This document shows, piece by piece, positions 37,504 through 45,715 of a DNA stretch of 64,000 nucleotides. The stretch spans positions 62,001-126,000 of the forward strand of contig NZ_LSSW01000031.1 of assembly GCF_001567565.1 (NCBI RefSeq), given 5' to 3'. The notes beneath the pieces were generated by a model, which saw only the letters and a list, made by a program, of their open reading frames with translations, was not told where the DNA came from and searched no databases. Position numbers and translations under genes: made by a program. Position 1 is the stretch's first letter, and each line of letters opens with the position of its first letter. This stretch comes from Ectopseudomonas composti. GTDB lineage: Bacteria > Pseudomonadota > Gammaproteobacteria > Pseudomonadales > Pseudomonadaceae.

Positions 37504-38682
37504 CTAAGGCATACCCGCCAGATCACAGCTCACTTCCGGCTGGTCGTAGCCGAGGCTGTCCATCTCGTTGCTGGGGTGGAGGAAGCCGTCCTGCGGCGAG
37601 GTGCTGACTAGCGCGCGCGGGTGCACCAGCTCGATGGGCTGGCGCAATTCGCCGTTCCACGGGCGGAAACTCAGCTTGCGGCCCTTGAAACCATCCAGCG
37701 GCAGGTCGGCGGACAGCGCCAGAGCGCGAATGGCCTGCGGCTCGGCGCTGCGCAGCTTGGTCACGGCAGCGGCGATGCTGCGTACGGCCATCCACGCGGC
37801 GAAGTCGCGGTCGTTCATCCAGCGCCCGGCCAACTCCTCGAAGCGCTTCTGCAACTGCGCGGCGCCGAAGGTTTCCACCGTCTTGTGCCAGGCAGTCGGG
37901 GTCAGGCCCTGGGTGCCCGCCACCGGGCGCGGCAGCCAGGTGTTGTAGGGCAGGTATTCGCCAAAGTCGCCACGCTCATCGGCCACCAGCACCACGTCGT
38001 ACTCGCTGGCCTGGGTGAACAGCGGCATCTCCGCCTGGGCGCTGCGGCGCTGGTCGTTGTCGAAGCTCCAGGGCTTCTCGGCGACGATCTTGTGGCCGAA
38101 GCGTTTGGCGGCGCGCTTGAGTGCGTCGGCGTAGGCGATGTCGTCTTCGGTGCTACCAGTCACCAGCAGCCAGCGCGTCCATTTGCGCACGGCGAGAAAC
38201 TGCGCCAGGGCGTCGGCCAGCATGGCGCGGCTGGGTAGGGTGTGCAGCACGTTGCCCAGGCATTGCGCGCGGCGCAGGCCATCGTCGGCGCTGCCGGCAT
38301 TGAGCAGCAGGCTGTCTGGCAGACGCTCGCTGAGCAGGCGCAGGGTGGCGGCCGGGGCGTTGACCACGAACAGGCGAATGCCGGCCTGGTGCTGCTGCTC
38401 GGCGGCGGCGAGCAGTGCCTCAGCCTGATCGCTCTCGGCGCTTTGCAGTTCGAACTGCTGCTTGAGGAAACGTCCGGTGCTGTTGCTGTCGATGATCGCC
38501 AGCTCGGCGCCACGGCGGCCGGCGTCGCTGGGCTCGGGGATGACGTTGGACAGTAGCGGCCCGCGCGGCGGCTGGTGCGCCAGATAGCCGATGCGCACCT
38601 GCAGCTCGTCCGCACTGGCGCCTGCCACCACGCCGAGCGCGGCAGCGATGCAGAACAACAGGCGACAACTGATCCGGCGCAT
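37504..38682 (-). CDS. PQQ-associated ABC transporter substrate-binding protein
   Basis: 392 residues from the ATG with AGGAG 8 bases upstream; the frame extends 53 codons further without a signal. Signal peptide of about 25 residues ending AGASA, then LQVRIGYLAHQPPRGPLLSN. It has the type I periplasmic-binding fold (branched-chain amino-acid receptor-like). It heads the leftward operon that continues with the propeller, ATPase and permease. The ligand is unknown; an alcohol-derived product or metal has been suggested for the family. Confidence 0.87.
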   Translation of the reverse strand: MRRISCRLLFCIAAALGVVAGASADELQVRIGYLAHQPPRGPLLSNVIPEPSDAGRRGAELAIIDSNSTGRFLKQQFELQSAESDQAEALLAAAEQQHQAGIRLFVVNAPAATLRLLSERLPDSLLLNAGSADDGLRRAQCLGNVLHTLPSRAMLADALAQFLAVRKWTRWLLVTGSTEDDIAYADALKRAAKRFGHKIVAEKPWSFDNDQRRSAQAEMPLFTQASEYDVVLVADERGDFGEYLPYNTWLPRPVAGTQGLTPTAWHKTVETFGAAQLQKRFEELAGRWMNDRDFAAWMAVRSIAAAVTKLRSAEPQAIRALALSADLPLDGFKGRKLSFRPWNGELRQPIELVHPRALVSTSPQDGFLHPSNEMDSLGYDQPEVSCDLAGMP

Positions 38683-38729
38683 GGGGCGACTCCTGCAGAG
38701 GGTGTCGCCAGCATAGAAAGCACCATCGG

Positions 38730-38748
38730 CTTGGGAAATATGCCCAAG
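38730..38748. promoter_or_regulatory. Inverted repeat CTTGGG-N7-CCCAAG
   Basis: A perfect 6-bp palindrome with a 7-base AT-rich spacer lies 48 bases upstream of the leftward ABC binding-protein gene. It could be an operator of that operon. No regulator is assigned. Confidence 0.4.
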
Positions 38749-38833
38749 GTAGCGCCGGACACGTACGAAGGTCGTAGTTCGCCTGGTCGCAAAGGCTGGG
38801 GTTATGCCGCGCCGCGCCAGGAAATCTGCCCAA

Positions 38834-38863
38834 AGTACCAACCCGTCAGTACCAAGGTAGTAA
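38834..38863 (+). promoter_or_regulatory. Double 16-bp alcohol-locus box (eraSR operon)
   Basis: A half-matching site AGTACCAACCCGTCAG (38834-38849) overlaps a strong one, AGTACCAAGGTAGTAA (38848-38863). The strong site ends 65 bases before the cupredoxin-like gene. A hexamer TAGCAT at 38886-38891 is a possible -10. The region is divergent, so the leftward ABC operon may also respond. Confidence 0.6.
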
Positions 38864-38928
38864 CCCGGTGCCGGGCTTTACTTCCTAGCATGGCAGGCAA
38901 TCTCCAATAACAAGAACCGGTGAACGCC

Positions 38929-39366
38929 ATGCGTATTTTCAAAGCCCTGCTGTTGCCGCTATTGCTGATCATCAGCCTGCTCGGCGTCGATCAGTTGCAC
39001 GCCGCCGGCGACATGACCCGCCGCCCGGTGGCACTGCCTGATCTGGTGCTGGGCAGCGACGACAGTGACTACTTCATGTCGCACAACGAATACCAGCTGG
39101 AAACCGGCCAGGCCTACCAGCTCAAGATCATTTCCAACGGCCAGAAGGAATACGCCTTCCAGGCGCCGGAGTTCGCCACTTCCATCTACTTGCGCAAGGT
39201 CGAGGCCGGTGGCGTGGAGGTCAAGGCCGTCACCCTCACCGAACTGGAGTTCGAGGACGCCGGCGAGGCGGAAATCTTTTTCCTGCCGGTCAAACCGGGC
39301 AAGTTCCGCTTCTACGCCAAGGGCCTGGAAGGCAAGGGCATGCTCGGTCATTTCGTGGTCAAGTAG
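38929..39366 (+). CDS. Small exported cupredoxin-like protein
   Basis: 145 residues from the ATG (a GTG three codons earlier is possible). Signal peptide ends around QLHA; the rest is mostly beta with LVLGSDDSDYFMSHNEYQLE and a C-terminal KGMLGHFVVK. The overall shape suggests a cupredoxin-type sandwich but no complete copper-ligand set (His-Cys-His-Met) is seen. It is translated one base before eraS, so it may supply a periplasmic signal to that kinase or serve electron transfer (inference). Confidence 0.7.
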   Translation: MRIFKALLLPLLLIISLLGVDQLHAAGDMTRRPVALPDLVLGSDDSDYFMSHNEYQLETGQAYQLKIISNGQKEYAFQAPEFATSIYLRKVEAGGVEVKAVTLTELEFEDAGEAEIFFLPVKPGKFRFYAKGLEGKGMLGHFVVK

Positions 39367-40632
39367 ATGACTGCTCTGGGTCGCATCAACCTGGTGGTCA
39401 GTCTGCTGTTCGTGCTGGTGACCCTGGCCGGGTTGGCGCTGCTGTTGCGTCAGGCCAGCCACGATGTGCAGCGCGAGCTGCAGGCCGCCGAGGCGGTGGT
39501 CGAGTACCTTGGCGAGGTGGCGCGCAGCAATCCTGGCAGCCTGCGCCCGGAGCTGACCGAGAACCTGCGACATATCCGTGTGAGCTGGCTGCGCCCCGGC
39601 GAGCAGCCCAAAGCGCAGAGCGCGAGCGCTATTGAGCATTGGATCGCCGAGCGCCTGCTGGGCTCTTCGTCGCTGGTGAGTGATGCCTGGCCGCTCGACG
39701 ACGGCCGCGTGCTGCGCATCGCCCTCGATCCCTATGACGAGATCGAGGAAATCCAGGACTCGCTGCTGCAACTGTTGCTGCTCAGCGCCTTCGCCCTAAT
39801 CCTCAGCCTGCTGACCATCCGCTTCGCCGTGCACCGTGCGCGCCGTGTGCTGGACGAATTGCTCGCCGGCCTGCGCAAGGTCGGTGCCGGCCATTTCGAT
39901 ACTCGTCTGCGTGACCACGGCCTGAGCGAGGCCAGACACCTGGCGGCGCATTTCAACGCCATGGCCACCACCTTGCAGCAGGTGCAGGCGGACAACGCCG
40001 AACTGACCCAATCCCTGCTGGAGCTGCAGGAGCGTGAGCGCACGCGCCTTGGCCAGACCCTGCATGACGACCTCGGCCAGTACCTCAGCGGCATTCGCGC
40101 CCAGGCCTGCCTGCTCAAGGTGATCGCTGATAGGCCGCAACAGGTGCAAGACACCGCGCGCCTGCTCGACGACAACTGCGAGCGCCTGCAGCAGGGCTTT
40201 CGCAGCCTGATCCGTGATCTCTACCCGGTGGTGCTGGAGCGTCTGGAACTCGGCCCGGCGCTGCAGCAACTGGCCGCCGACTGGCAGCAGGCACAAGGTA
40301 TTCGCTGCCACCTGCAACTGGGCGAACAACTGCCGAGCCTGCCGTTGGCGAGCAAGGCCCATCTCTATCGCCTGGTGCAGGAGGCATTGACCAACGTCGC
40401 CCGCCATGCCGATGCCAGTGAAGTGCGCATTCGCCTGCAACGCCGTGGCCAGGGCCTGCGCCTGCTGGTGCGCGACAACGGCCAGGGCACAGCACTGCCG
40501 CTGCGCCCCGGCATCGGCCTGCGCTCGATGCGCGAACGCAGCCGCAGCCTGGGCGGCGAACTGCGCCTGCACAGTCGACCGCAAGCCGGTTGGGCGTTGT
40601 GCCTGAACATACCTTTGGAGGCAATGCGATGA
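39367..40632 (+). CDS. eraS: EraS/PedS1-like sensor histidine kinase
   Basis: 421 residues: membrane helix 1 at about 7-27, a periplasmic loop of roughly 110 residues, membrane helix 2 around 137-157, then HAMP and a HisKA_3 dimerisation domain with His233 in LGQTLHDDLGQYLSG. The HATPase part has LVQEALTNVARHADAS and GIGLRSMRERSRSLGGELRL, the NarX/UhpB type. EraS-EraR (PedS1-PedR1) controls exaA in response to ethanol. It overlaps eraR by 4 bases. Confidence 0.88.
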   Translation: MTALGRINLVVSLLFVLVTLAGLALLLRQASHDVQRELQAAEAVVEYLGEVARSNPGSLRPELTENLRHIRVSWLRPGEQPKAQSASAIEHWIAERLLGSSSLVSDAWPLDDGRVLRIALDPYDEIEEIQDSLLQLLLLSAFALILSLLTIRFAVHRARRVLDELLAGLRKVGAGHFDTRLRDHGLSEARHLAAHFNAMATTLQQVQADNAELTQSLLELQERERTRLGQTLHDDLGQYLSGIRAQACLLKVIADRPQQVQDTARLLDDNCERLQQGFRSLIRDLYPVVLERLELGPALQQLAADWQQAQGIRCHLQLGEQLPSLPLASKAHLYRLVQEALTNVARHADASEVRIRLQRRGQGLRLLVRDNGQGTALPLRPGIGLRSMRERSRSLGGELRLHSRPQAGWALCLNIPLEAMR

Positions 40633-41279
40633 AGGTTCTACTGGTAGACGACCACGCCGTGGTGCGCCAGGGTTACGCCAGCCTGTTGCGCGCCCTGTTG
40701 CCGGACGTGCAACTGCGCGAAGCCTGCGACGGCGAACAGGCCCTGCAGCGGGTGCAGGAAGAGATCCCCAACCTGGTGATCATGGACATCGGGCTGCCCG
40801 GTATCAGTGGCCTGGAAACCACTCGCCGCCTGCGCCAGCGCCTGCCGCAACTGCGCGTGCTGTTCTTCAGCATGCACGACGAACTGCCCCTGGTGCGCCA
40901 GGCACTGGATGCTGGCGCCATCGGCTACCTGACCAAGAACTCCTCACCAGAAGTGCTGGTGGAAGCGGTCAAACGTACCGCCGCTGGCCACGCCTATATC
41001 GAACAGCAACTGGCCACCCAGCTTGCTTGCAACCCCGCAAGCAGCGACGGCCTCGACCCACGCCTGCGCGAACTGACCCAGCGCGAGTTCGAAATCTTCG
41101 TCATGCTCGCCCGCGGCCTGCCGCCCCGGCAGATCGCCGAGAAGCTGTGCATCAGCGCCAAGACCCTGTCCAACTACCAGACCCTGGTAAAGAACAAATT
41201 GCAGATCGCCTCGCAGGCGGAGCTGGTGCATCTGGCGATTGATAGTGGGGTGGTCAGGGTGGGGTTGGAGAGTGCCTGA
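40629..41279 (+). CDS. eraR: EraR/PedR1-like response regulator
   Basis: 216 residues: receiver domain with Asp53 in LVIMDIGLPG and a C-terminal LuxR helix-turn-helix (LTQREFEIFVMLARGLPPRQ, then ISAKTLSNYQTLVKNKLQIA). The start is the ATG overlapping the eraS stop (ATGA). It is known as the activator of exaA in P. aeruginosa. No terminator is seen after it; AT-richer accessory genes follow. Confidence 0.88.
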   Translation: MKVLLVDDHAVVRQGYASLLRALLPDVQLREACDGEQALQRVQEEIPNLVIMDIGLPGISGLETTRRLRQRLPQLRVLFFSMHDELPLVRQALDAGAIGYLTKNSSPEVLVEAVKRTAAGHAYIEQQLATQLACNPASSDGLDPRLRELTQREFEIFVMLARGLPPRQIAEKLCISAKTLSNYQTLVKNKLQIASQAELVHLAIDSGVVRVGLESA

Positions 41280-41467
41280 GGGGTAATGGTGGGCTGCAAT
41301 GGTTCGTTGCTGGGCGACTTCCTGTCCAGGCTTAATCCCTGCGGCAAAAAGCGAAGTTTGGCCTAAGGTTAGGTACCGCTCAGACTCGCCGCAGGCCACT
41401 GATTAGGTGTAGATTGCTGGCACTAAGTCGTGGTGGGCGTGCGGTGTTAGACCCAATGGGAGATTCA

Positions 41468-42136
41468 ATGAAACTTGACGTAATCGTTGCGCGAGCTGAC
41501 GAGCTAATAGTCATGGGGCAACAGGTAGTTGCCACGCGACGTTCTTCGGGGTACGGATCAGACGTGGTTGAAAGCGCCCCGATGAAAGGTTTCCGCGCAG
41601 CGGTACTCTCTTTTATTGACCGCGTCTACGGACGTGACCATCCGCATTTCTCTGAATTTGAAGTCAGCACTAATGACAGCTGGTTTTACAATGCGGAGCA
41701 TGGACTAGCCATAGTGAAAAGTATTCGCGATGAGATCGCTGGAGGCTGGTTATTGACTATTCGGGGTTTGGTTGCCGCCGAGGTTTTCGCCAATTTCCTA
41801 GAAATGGCAGGGCATCTACTCGAGTCCGGCTACAAGGATCCTGCTGCGGTCATGGCTGGCAGTGTTCTCGAAGAGCACTTGCGGCAACTATGCAACAAGC
41901 ATGCAATCCCGATCGATGAACAGAAAAATGACAGGAAAGTGCCTAAAAAGGCTGATCGTCTCAATGCTGAACTGGCCGCTTGGACTGCATACTCAAAGCT
42001 TGATCATAAGCAAATTACGGCTTGGTTAGATTTGCGAAATAACGCCGCACATGGAAACTACAGCGCTTATACCGCGGAGCAAGTAGCGCAGCTTCTAGCG
42101 GGTGTCACTAACTTTATGGTTCGCATTCCAGCTTAG
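41468..42136 (+). CDS. HEPN-motif protein of unknown function
   Basis: 222 residues. The C-terminal part is helical and contains LDLRNNAAHGNYSAYT. Arg190 and His195 form the R-x4-H motif of HEPN domains, many of which are RNases in toxin, abortive-infection or stress systems. The N-terminal 110 residues do not match a family I know. GGGAGA precedes the ATG. Codon use is more AT-rich than in the alcohol genes around it, so it looks acquired. No antitoxin (MNT or other) is adjacent. A HEPN function is inference from one motif. Confidence 0.7.
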   Translation: MKLDVIVARADELIVMGQQVVATRRSSGYGSDVVESAPMKGFRAAVLSFIDRVYGRDHPHFSEFEVSTNDSWFYNAEHGLAIVKSIRDEIAGGWLLTIRGLVAAEVFANFLEMAGHLLESGYKDPAAVMAGSVLEEHLRQLCNKHAIPIDEQKNDRKVPKKADRLNAELAAWTAYSKLDHKQITAWLDLRNNAAHGNYSAYTAEQVAQLLAGVTNFMVRIPA

Positions 42137-42165
42137 TATTTAGCTTAGAGATATCCCTCGCCCGT

Positions 42166-42195
42166 GGTGGATGAAAAAGCGTCATCCATCCTACG
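42166..42195. repeat. Palindromic repeat, left copy
   Basis: GGTGGATGA, a short spacer, then TCATCCATCC and CTACG. The same unit recurs at 42862-42892 with a related one at 42903-42932. The ATG often taken as the start of the following gene lies inside this repeat. Confidence 0.75.
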
Positions 42196-42311
42196 TTGCT
42201 ATCTGCATTGCGCGGCGTATTGATTGCTCCTGCGCTCTGCGTGGGAATGTAGCCCAGACGTCCTGCGTCCAATTGCGGTCTTGTTTTTCTTATCTTGTAT
42301 GGGTTGTTATT

Positions 42312-42839
42312 GTGCGCGTAGTAGTGCTTGCTGTTTTGGTTTTTATATTTGGATCGTGTAATGCTCTAGAGTTTGTTGAGGGTGAAAAGATTTCGAGTGA
42401 AATTTCTTTGCCTTATGGGTCATGGAAAAGCTTTGGGGCAGAAGATGGCTTAAGTCGAACTTGGTATGGTGATGGCGATCATGAAGCATTTCAGGTGCTG
42501 ATAGCAAAAGACCTTCAATATGATCTTAGAAAGACCTTGTTGATAGCGGAGCAAGTGGGAAGATCAAGTTGTGATGAGTATGAGGCGGAGATTGTTTCGG
42601 CTAAGCCTGTAAATAATTATCCTGCGGTTCTTTATTATTCTACTTGTGTCAAGGGTGATAAAAAATCATTGGCAATTCATAATTTAATTGTTGCTAGTGG
42701 GGCAAGTTATGCTTTCGCGAAGTACTGGAGCGATTCATCTTTGGTAATGAATTACTCTGCATGGTTAGACTATATTTCCAATATTTCAGTGTGCAGCGCT
42801 CAAACTAGCCTTCATGCTTGCGGTGCGAGCAGTAAGTAG
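42312..42839 (+). CDS. AT-rich exported protein of unknown function
   Basis: 175 residues from a GTG. The frame is open from 42171, but that ATG sits in a palindromic repeat, whereas the GTG begins a good signal peptide (VRVVVLAVLVFIFGSCNA). A TTG at 42273 is another option. The mature part has four or more cysteines and no family I recognise. Third-position AT use is far above the neighbours, so it was probably acquired recently. It is enclosed by copies of the same repeat (42166-42195 and 42862-42892). Confidence 0.6.
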   Translation: MRVVVLAVLVFIFGSCNALEFVEGEKISSEISLPYGSWKSFGAEDGLSRTWYGDGDHEAFQVLIAKDLQYDLRKTLLIAEQVGRSSCDEYEAEIVSAKPVNNYPAVLYYSTCVKGDKKSLAIHNLIVASGASYAFAKYWSDSSLVMNYSAWLDYISNISVCSAQTSLHACGASSK

Positions 42840-42861
42840 CCCGGACATCTCTTTCGCCAAT

Positions 42862-42932
42862 GGTGGATGAAAAAAGCGTCATCCACCCTACGCAAGGGAT
42901 TAGTAGGGTGGACAACGCGAAGCTTGTCCACC
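42862..42932. repeat. Palindromic repeats, right copies
   Basis: GGTGGATGA...TCATCCACC (42862-42892, followed by CTACG) and GTAGGGTGGACAACGCGAAG...TTGTCCACC (42903-42932). They match the left copy at 42166-42195 in the same orientation. Confidence 0.75.
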
Positions 42933-42952
42933 GTTTCCACAACTCAGCCGTC

Positions 42953-42984
42953 GAGGGTGGCAACACTTCGCGGTTTCCACCCTC
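42953..42984 (-). terminator. Hairpin after the sorbosone-dehydrogenase-like gene
   Basis: GAGGGTGG (42953-42960) pairs with CCACCCTC (42977-42984), 6 bases after the end of the leftward gene. No T-run follows, so it may only protect the mRNA end. Confidence 0.45.
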
Positions 42985-42990
42985 AACACC

Positions 42991-44292
42991 TTACTCGCCG
43001 CCTTCGCGCACCACCCGCCAAACCGTATTGGCCAGATCATCCGCCACGATCAGCGCGCCGCGTGGATCGACCGTTACGCCCACCGGGCGGCCGCGGGTCT
43101 TGCCGTCTTCGTCGCGAAAGCCGGTGACGAAGTCGATGGGGTCGCCTGAAGGGCGGCCGTTTTCGAAGGGCACGAAGATCACCTTGTAGCCCACCGGGTT
43201 CTTGCGGTTCCAGCTGCCGTGCTCGCCGACGAATACGCCGTCGGCATAGCGCTCACCCAACACTTCGCTGGAGAAGTCCAGGCCCAACGCGGCGACGTGG
43301 GCGCCGAGGGCGTAGTCCGGGGCGATGGCGCTGGCGACCTTGTCCGGATCCTGCGGTTTGACTCGGCTGTCGACGTGCTGGCCGAAGTAGCTGTAGGGCC
43401 AGCCGTAGAAGCCGCCTTCCTTGACCGAGGTGAGGTAGTCGGGCACCAGGTTCTCGCCCAGCTCGTCACGCTCGTTGACCACCGTCCACAAGGTGCCGGT
43501 GCCTGGCTGGATGGCCAGCGCTGTGGGGTTGCGCAGGCCGGTGGCGTAGGGCTTATGGGCACCGGTTGCGGCGTCGATCTGCCAGACCATCGCGCGGTCG
43601 ACTTCGGCGTCCATGCCGCGCTCGGTGATGTTGCTGTTGGAGCCGATGCCGACGTACAGGTAGCGGCCGTCGTCACTGACGGTCAGCGCCTTGGTCCAGT
43701 GGTGGTTGATCGCGGAGGGCAGGTCGGTGACTTTGCTCGGCGGGCCGCTGGCCTTGGTCTGGCCCTCTTGGTAGTCGAAGCGCACCAGCTCGTCCTGGTT
43801 AGCCACGTACAGGTTGCCTTCGTGCAGGGCCAGGCCGTAGGGCGCGTTGAGGTCTTCGGCGAACACTGTCTGCAGTTCGTAGGTGCCGTCGCCATCGGCG
43901 TCGCGCAGCAAGGTCAGGCGGTTGCCGCTTTCCACCCTGGTGTTGCCGCGTGCCTTGATCACACCGGCGATCACGTCCTTGGGTTTGAGCTTGGCCGCGT
44001 TACCGCCACGGCCTTCGGCGACGAGGATGTCGCCATTGGGCAGCACCAGGGTTTGCCGGGGAATCTTCAGGTCGGTGGCGATGGCGCTGATGCTGAAGCC
44101 TTCGGGCACGCTGGGTTGCTGGTCGCCCCAGGGCGTTGGCTCGGCGATGGTCATGCTTGGCAGGATGCCGCGTTCGGGTTTGGGCAGATCCGGCTGGGCG
44201 CCGTAGAACTGCTGGTCGTTGCCGGGCTCTTCGCCGCAGGCGCTCAGCAGCAGGGCCAGGGGCAGTGCGGTTAGTGCTAGGGGCGTTTTCAT
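42991..44292 (-). CDS. Sorbosone-dehydrogenase-like PQQ lipoprotein
   Basis: 433 residues. A lipoprotein signal (LLLSAC, Cys19) is followed by a soluble glucose/sorbosone dehydrogenase-type propeller: LPNGDILVAEGRGGNAAKLK, YGLALHEGNLYVANQDELVR, and FVGEHGSWNRKNPVGYKVIF near the C-terminus. The family (GDH-type quinoproteins) oxidises sugars or aldehydes with PQQ. Its position inside the alcohol locus fits a PQQ enzyme of the periplasm, but no substrate can be assigned. It overlaps the DUF2231 gene by 4 bases. Confidence 0.88.
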   Translation of the reverse strand: MKTPLALTALPLALLLSACGEEPGNDQQFYGAQPDLPKPERGILPSMTIAEPTPWGDQQPSVPEGFSISAIATDLKIPRQTLVLPNGDILVAEGRGGNAAKLKPKDVIAGVIKARGNTRVESGNRLTLLRDADGDGTYELQTVFAEDLNAPYGLALHEGNLYVANQDELVRFDYQEGQTKASGPPSKVTDLPSAINHHWTKALTVSDDGRYLYVGIGSNSNITERGMDAEVDRAMVWQIDAATGAHKPYATGLRNPTALAIQPGTGTLWTVVNERDELGENLVPDYLTSVKEGGFYGWPYSYFGQHVDSRVKPQDPDKVASAIAPDYALGAHVAALGLDFSSEVLGERYADGVFVGEHGSWNRKNPVGYKVIFVPFENGRPSGDPIDFVTGFRDEDGKTRGRPVGVTVDPRGALIVADDLANTVWRVVREGGE

Positions 44293-44717
44293 CGGGCACC
44301 TCCTGTGCGTGGCTGGGCCATTCCGACCCAGGTGGCGGCGACGGCCAGCAGGGTGACGATTACCGACAGGGCCAGGCCCATGGGCATGGCGGCCCAGGCG
44401 TCCTTGGCGTGTTCCAGCGCATTGATGAAGCCCAGTACCCAGGTGACCAGAAGCAGGAGGAAATAGGTGAGTGGGCGTGAGCTGGAGCGTTCACGCAGCA
44501 GACCGACCAGGGCGAACAGCAAGGCCAGACCGGTGAACACCAGCGCACCGGCGATCAGCCAGGAAGCGAAGTTGCTCCACTGGATCTGGTAGCTGCGGTA
44601 GTAGGCGATGTCGGCCAGCAGCGCGCCGAGAAACAGCGGCACCTGGCCGCACAGCAGGGTGGCGTGCAGGGGGCTGAGCATGGTGGGGTAGGCGTGTGGC
44701 GTTGCGGTGGTGGTCAC
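44289..44717 (-). CDS. DUF2231-type membrane protein
   Basis: 142 residues with four hydrophobic segments (about 22-40, 52-72, 82-100 and 112-132), the size and pattern of DUF2231 proteins. Such proteins often sit beside sorbosone-type dehydrogenases and may be membrane partners or cytochrome-like; no histidine pair for haem was assigned here. It overlaps the dehydrogenase gene after it by 4 bases. Confidence 0.8.
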   Translation of the reverse strand: MTTTATPHAYPTMLSPLHATLLCGQVPLFLGALLADIAYYRSYQIQWSNFASWLIAGALVFTGLALLFALVGLLRERSSSRPLTYFLLLLVTWVLGFINALEHAKDAWAAMPMGLALSVIVTLLAVAATWVGMAQPRTGGAR

Positions 44718-44872
44718 GGCAGATCCCTCTTGGACAATGACTGATGGCGGCCTGGATGTTGCCGCCTCGATCAGGCTGTTCCTAAGAAGGGATTGCCCTG
44801 TGTGGGCATGGTTCAGGTTGTTTTACTTCAGGGCGAAAGGACGAGGCGTTCGGCCTGGTGCTCGCATGGGGT

Positions 44873-44930
44873 GTAGGAGCGGCTTTAGCCGCGATATTCA
44901 CGAGCGCATCGCGGCTGAAGCCGCTCCTAC
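44873..44930. repeat. REP pair (BIME)
   Basis: GTAGGAGCGGCTTTAGCCGC (44873 on) and its inverted partner ATCGCGGCTGAAGCCGCTCC (44908 on) flank a short loop. It lies between the pentapeptide-protein gene (ends 44942) and the DUF2231 gene. Confidence 0.88.
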
Positions 44931-44941
44931 CGGGATCGGGC

Positions 44942-45601
44942 TCAGTCCCAGCCCTTGGGGCATTGCACGCAGCCGGGCATGTTGGCGTCCTGAAAGTTGC
45001 CGAAGCGGGTGCGCGCGCCAGTGAGGTTGGCGTTCTCCAGGTTGGAGCCGCCGAGCTTCACTTCTTGCAGGTTGGCGTCCTCCAGGTGCGCGCCCTTGAG
45101 ATCGGCCTTGCTCAGCCAGGTCATCTCCAGGTTGGCCGCCTGCAGTTGGACGTTGTGCAGCTTGGCCCCGGAGAGACGGGCGAACTCCAGGTTGGCGGCG
45201 CGCATGTCGGCGCCTTCGAATTGCGCCGCCTGGGCAAACAGGCCCCAGCCGCCGATGGCTACCAGGCTGGCGCCGGAGAGGTCGGCCAGGCGCAGGTTGC
45301 TTTGCTGCAGGCTGGCGCGGTTGAGATTGGCGCCACGCAGCTTGGCCTTTTCCAGATTGGCCAGGTCTAGGTTGGTATGGCGCAGGTCGGCGCCGGAAAG
45401 ATCGGCCCCGGACAGGTTCATGCGACGCATGTCGAGGTTGCGCAGGTCAGCGCCGCGCAGGTTGGCGTTGGGGCATTGGCTGTCGGGTTCGATGCGGCAG
45501 CCGTTGATCTGCGGCACGCCGTCGTTGTCGGTTTCGGCGCCGATGGCGTGGCTGCCGAGTACCAGCAGTACGACTGGAATGAGTAGAGGCAGGTAGTTCA
45601 T
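44942..45601 (-). CDS. Exported pentapeptide-repeat protein
   Basis: 219 residues with a signal peptide ending SHAIGA. After a short NGCRIEPDSQCPNANLRGAD segment come about 25 consecutive A(D/N)Lxx-type pentapeptides, which fold as a right-handed quadrilateral helix, ending with a Cys-containing PGCVQCPKGWD. The same gene lies next to the quinoprotein dehydrogenase in P. putida (beside pedE). Its role is unknown; a structural or chaperone part in the periplasm is likely. The start is 30 codons inside the open frame, with CGAGGA upstream. Confidence 0.88.
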   Translation of the reverse strand: MNYLPLLIPVVLLVLGSHAIGAETDNDGVPQINGCRIEPDSQCPNANLRGADLRNLDMRRMNLSGADLSGADLRHTNLDLANLEKAKLRGANLNRASLQQSNLRLADLSGASLVAIGGWGLFAQAAQFEGADMRAANLEFARLSGAKLHNVQLQAANLEMTWLSKADLKGAHLEDANLQEVKLGGSNLENANLTGARTRFGNFQDANMPGCVQCPKGWD

Positions 45602-45632
45602 GGCGAGTCCTCGGGGTGATGGCCTGATTAGC

Positions 45633-45714
45633 TTCGCGGCTGAAACGGAATGCCGCCCAGCCGCTCCTACAGGCAAAGGCGCATGGCGCACCCAGGTGCG
45701 CCATGCGTTCAGCC
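45633..45714. repeat. Half REP and GTGCGC palindrome
   Basis: A diverged REP arm (around CGCGGCTGAAACGG and AGCCGCTCCTACAGG) at 45633-45672 is followed by GGCGCATGGCGCACC...GGTGCGCCATGCG. It fills the gap between exaA and the pentapeptide gene. Confidence 0.65.
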
Positions 45715-45715
45715 T

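Noticed and set aside
42171..42311. ATG at 42171 as the start of the AT-rich exported gene
   Set aside because: It is inside a palindromic repeat and the peptide before the signal sequence has no sensible character.
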